Part shown: positions 63,467-64,000 of the stretch, piece after piece
Numbering within the stretch: the stretch's first letter is position 1
Layout of the letters: every line of letters begins with the position of its first letter
Assembly: GCF_007004655.1 (NCBI RefSeq)
Contig: NZ_ML660099.1
Coordinates: forward strand, 124,001-188,000
Reading direction: 5' to 3'
DNA length: 64,000 bases
Origin: Exilibacterium tricleocarpae
GTDB taxonomy: Bacteria; Pseudomonadota; Gammaproteobacteria; Pseudomonadales; Cellvibrionaceae
Position numbers and translations under genes: made by a program
Notes under the pieces: model-generated
The model's database searches: none
What the model saw: the letters and a program-made list of their open reading frames with translations, nothing else
Told to the model about the DNA's origin: nothing

Positions 63467-63589
63467 AAACCACCTCGCTTGCTCGCGTTATGTCGACACT
63501 GCGTCCCTGTCACCCGGCTGCGTGTCCCGACCGCCGGCCCTTGTTCCCGGCCGACTCCCAAGCGCACAATACTAACGGTACTCACCAAC

Positions 63590-63622
63590 CTGTCAACCTC
63601 AAAAGGACTTTAGGGTTAACAA
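63590..63622 (-). promoter_or_regulatory. BirA operator overlapping the bio promoter and comF start
   Basis: CTGTCAACC (63590-63598), 15 bp, GGTTAACAA (63614-63622): on the minus strand TTGTTAACC-N15-GGTTGACAG, the BirA box (TTGTAAACC-N14/15/16-GGTTTACAA consensus). On the minus strand its TTGACA is followed after 16 bp by TAGTAT, giving a promoter for bioB whose -35 is inside the operator. The right half-site ends only three bases before the comF ATG (63626), so BirA binding could also affect comF. Confidence 0.85.
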
Positions 63623-63625
63623 CTT

Positions 63626-64000
63626 ATGCCACATCTCACCCGTTTTATCGATTACCTGCTGCCCGCCCGCTGCCTGCTGTGCGACCTGACAGTGACCGGA
63701 CCCGACTGTATCTGCGCGGGTTGCCGCGGCGATCTGCCGCAGCTCCCGGCCGGTTGCCGGCGCTGTGCCCTGCCGCTGCCCGGCGACGCCGATATCTGCG
63801 GCGCCTGCCTGCAGCGGCCACCGGCTTTTGCCCGCACCCTGGCACCGTTCACGTTTATGCCCCCTGTAGATACCCTGATCCACGCCTACAAGTACCGCCG
63901 CCAATTGGCCGCCGGTGCACTGCTGGGACAGTTGCTGGCCCAGCACCTGCGCCGGGCCTATGCAGACGACCAACTGCCGGAATGGCTGCTGCCGGTACCG
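63626..64000 (+). CDS. comF: ComF family phosphoribosyltransferase-like protein (3' end outside window)
   Basis: 125 residues of the N-terminal part are in the window. A zinc-ribbon of CxxC pairs is visible: CLLC, CICAGC, CRRC, CGAC. ALLGQLLAQHL follows and the frame runs off the right edge at LLPVP. ComF proteins have a phosphoribosyltransferase fold and are linked to competence in Haemophilus and Bacillus (Gram-negative members are often called GntX). The gene is divergent from bioB with 159 bp between; this pairing is common in gammaproteobacteria. Confidence 0.9.
   Translation, partial: MPHLTRFIDYLLPARCLLCDLTVTGPDCICAGCRGDLPQLPAGCRRCALPLPGDADICGACLQRPPAFARTLAPFTFMPPVDTLIHAYKYRRQLAAGALLGQLLAQHLRRAYADDQLPEWLLPVP

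Overview
The window reads as chromosome of a marine gammaproteobacterium, most likely of the Cellvibrionales (Saccharophagus / Teredinibacter / Microbulbifer relatives). The signs are a high-GC, densely coding layout, the prkA-yeaH-spoVR trio, a rpsU-yqeY-dnaG-rpoD macromolecular-synthesis cluster with tsaD and folate genes beside it, and a fused BioH-BioC protein of the kind known from Saccharophagus and Teredinibacter. The assignment is inference from gene content; there is no rRNA in the window.

Layout. 1-1.5 kb: tail of apaH and opposing galE. 2.4-7.3 kb: prkA-yeaH-spoVR, an operon with ATGA overlaps and an apparent 8-codon leader ORF in front of yeaH. 7.4-9.7 kb: two divergent signalling genes (an HTH-receiver fusion and a receiver-histidine kinase) around a promoter/terminator pair that looks like a ~150-nt RNA gene. 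9.8-12.3 kb: an EamA transporter behind an attenuator-like leader, then cca. 12.6-15.3 kb: folM, folK, folB, tsaD. 15.7-20.6 kb: rpsU, yqeY-like, dnaG, rpoD. 20.7-21.9 kb: cysK and a CAU-anticodon tRNA.

21.9-32.6 kb is an accessory-looking stretch that begins at the tRNA: an orphan D12-class adenine methyltransferase, TetR and AraC regulators, an unrecognised 314-residue protein preceded by a 20-codon ORF with a strong ribosome binding site, a seven-repeat FG-GAP propeller protein, an A+T-rich hypothetical, a coiled-coil exported protein, a CNNM/CBS membrane protein and a spondin-domain protein. 32.7-48.3 kb: a ToxR/CadC-like membrane regulator with a TolB-type propeller divergent from a PDZ-hydrolase, an HscC-type Hsp70 with a J-domain/Sel1 partner carrying a 24-bp minisatellite, a Kef-type antiporter, ppnN, a small conserved-looking protein, a Cache-GGDEF-EAL protein and a class V aminotransferase. 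48.4-50.9 kb: remains of a higBA toxin-antitoxin locus truncated against an orphan ParA, an LpxR-type lipid A deacylase, and a 134-bp palindromic element. 51-54.3 kb: LysR regulator divergent from egtB-egtD (ergothioneine). 54.3-58.7 kb: two inverted copies of a hairpin-rich repeat bracket a small ORF, a DUF3094 gene and an acyl-CoA dehydrogenase with a PsrA-type operator; then a SprA-like metalloprotease pair. 58.9-63.5 kb: bioB-bioF-bioHC-bioD under a recognisable BirA operator, which also abuts the start codon of divergent comF at the right edge.

Nothing here is a complete phage, transposon, CRISPR array or secretion system. The least explained items are the 8.2-kb RNA candidate, the 25.5-kb peptide plus 314-residue protein, the attenuator in front of the EamA gene, the J-domain minisatellite protein, and the paired hairpin repeats near 54.4 and 57.4 kb.
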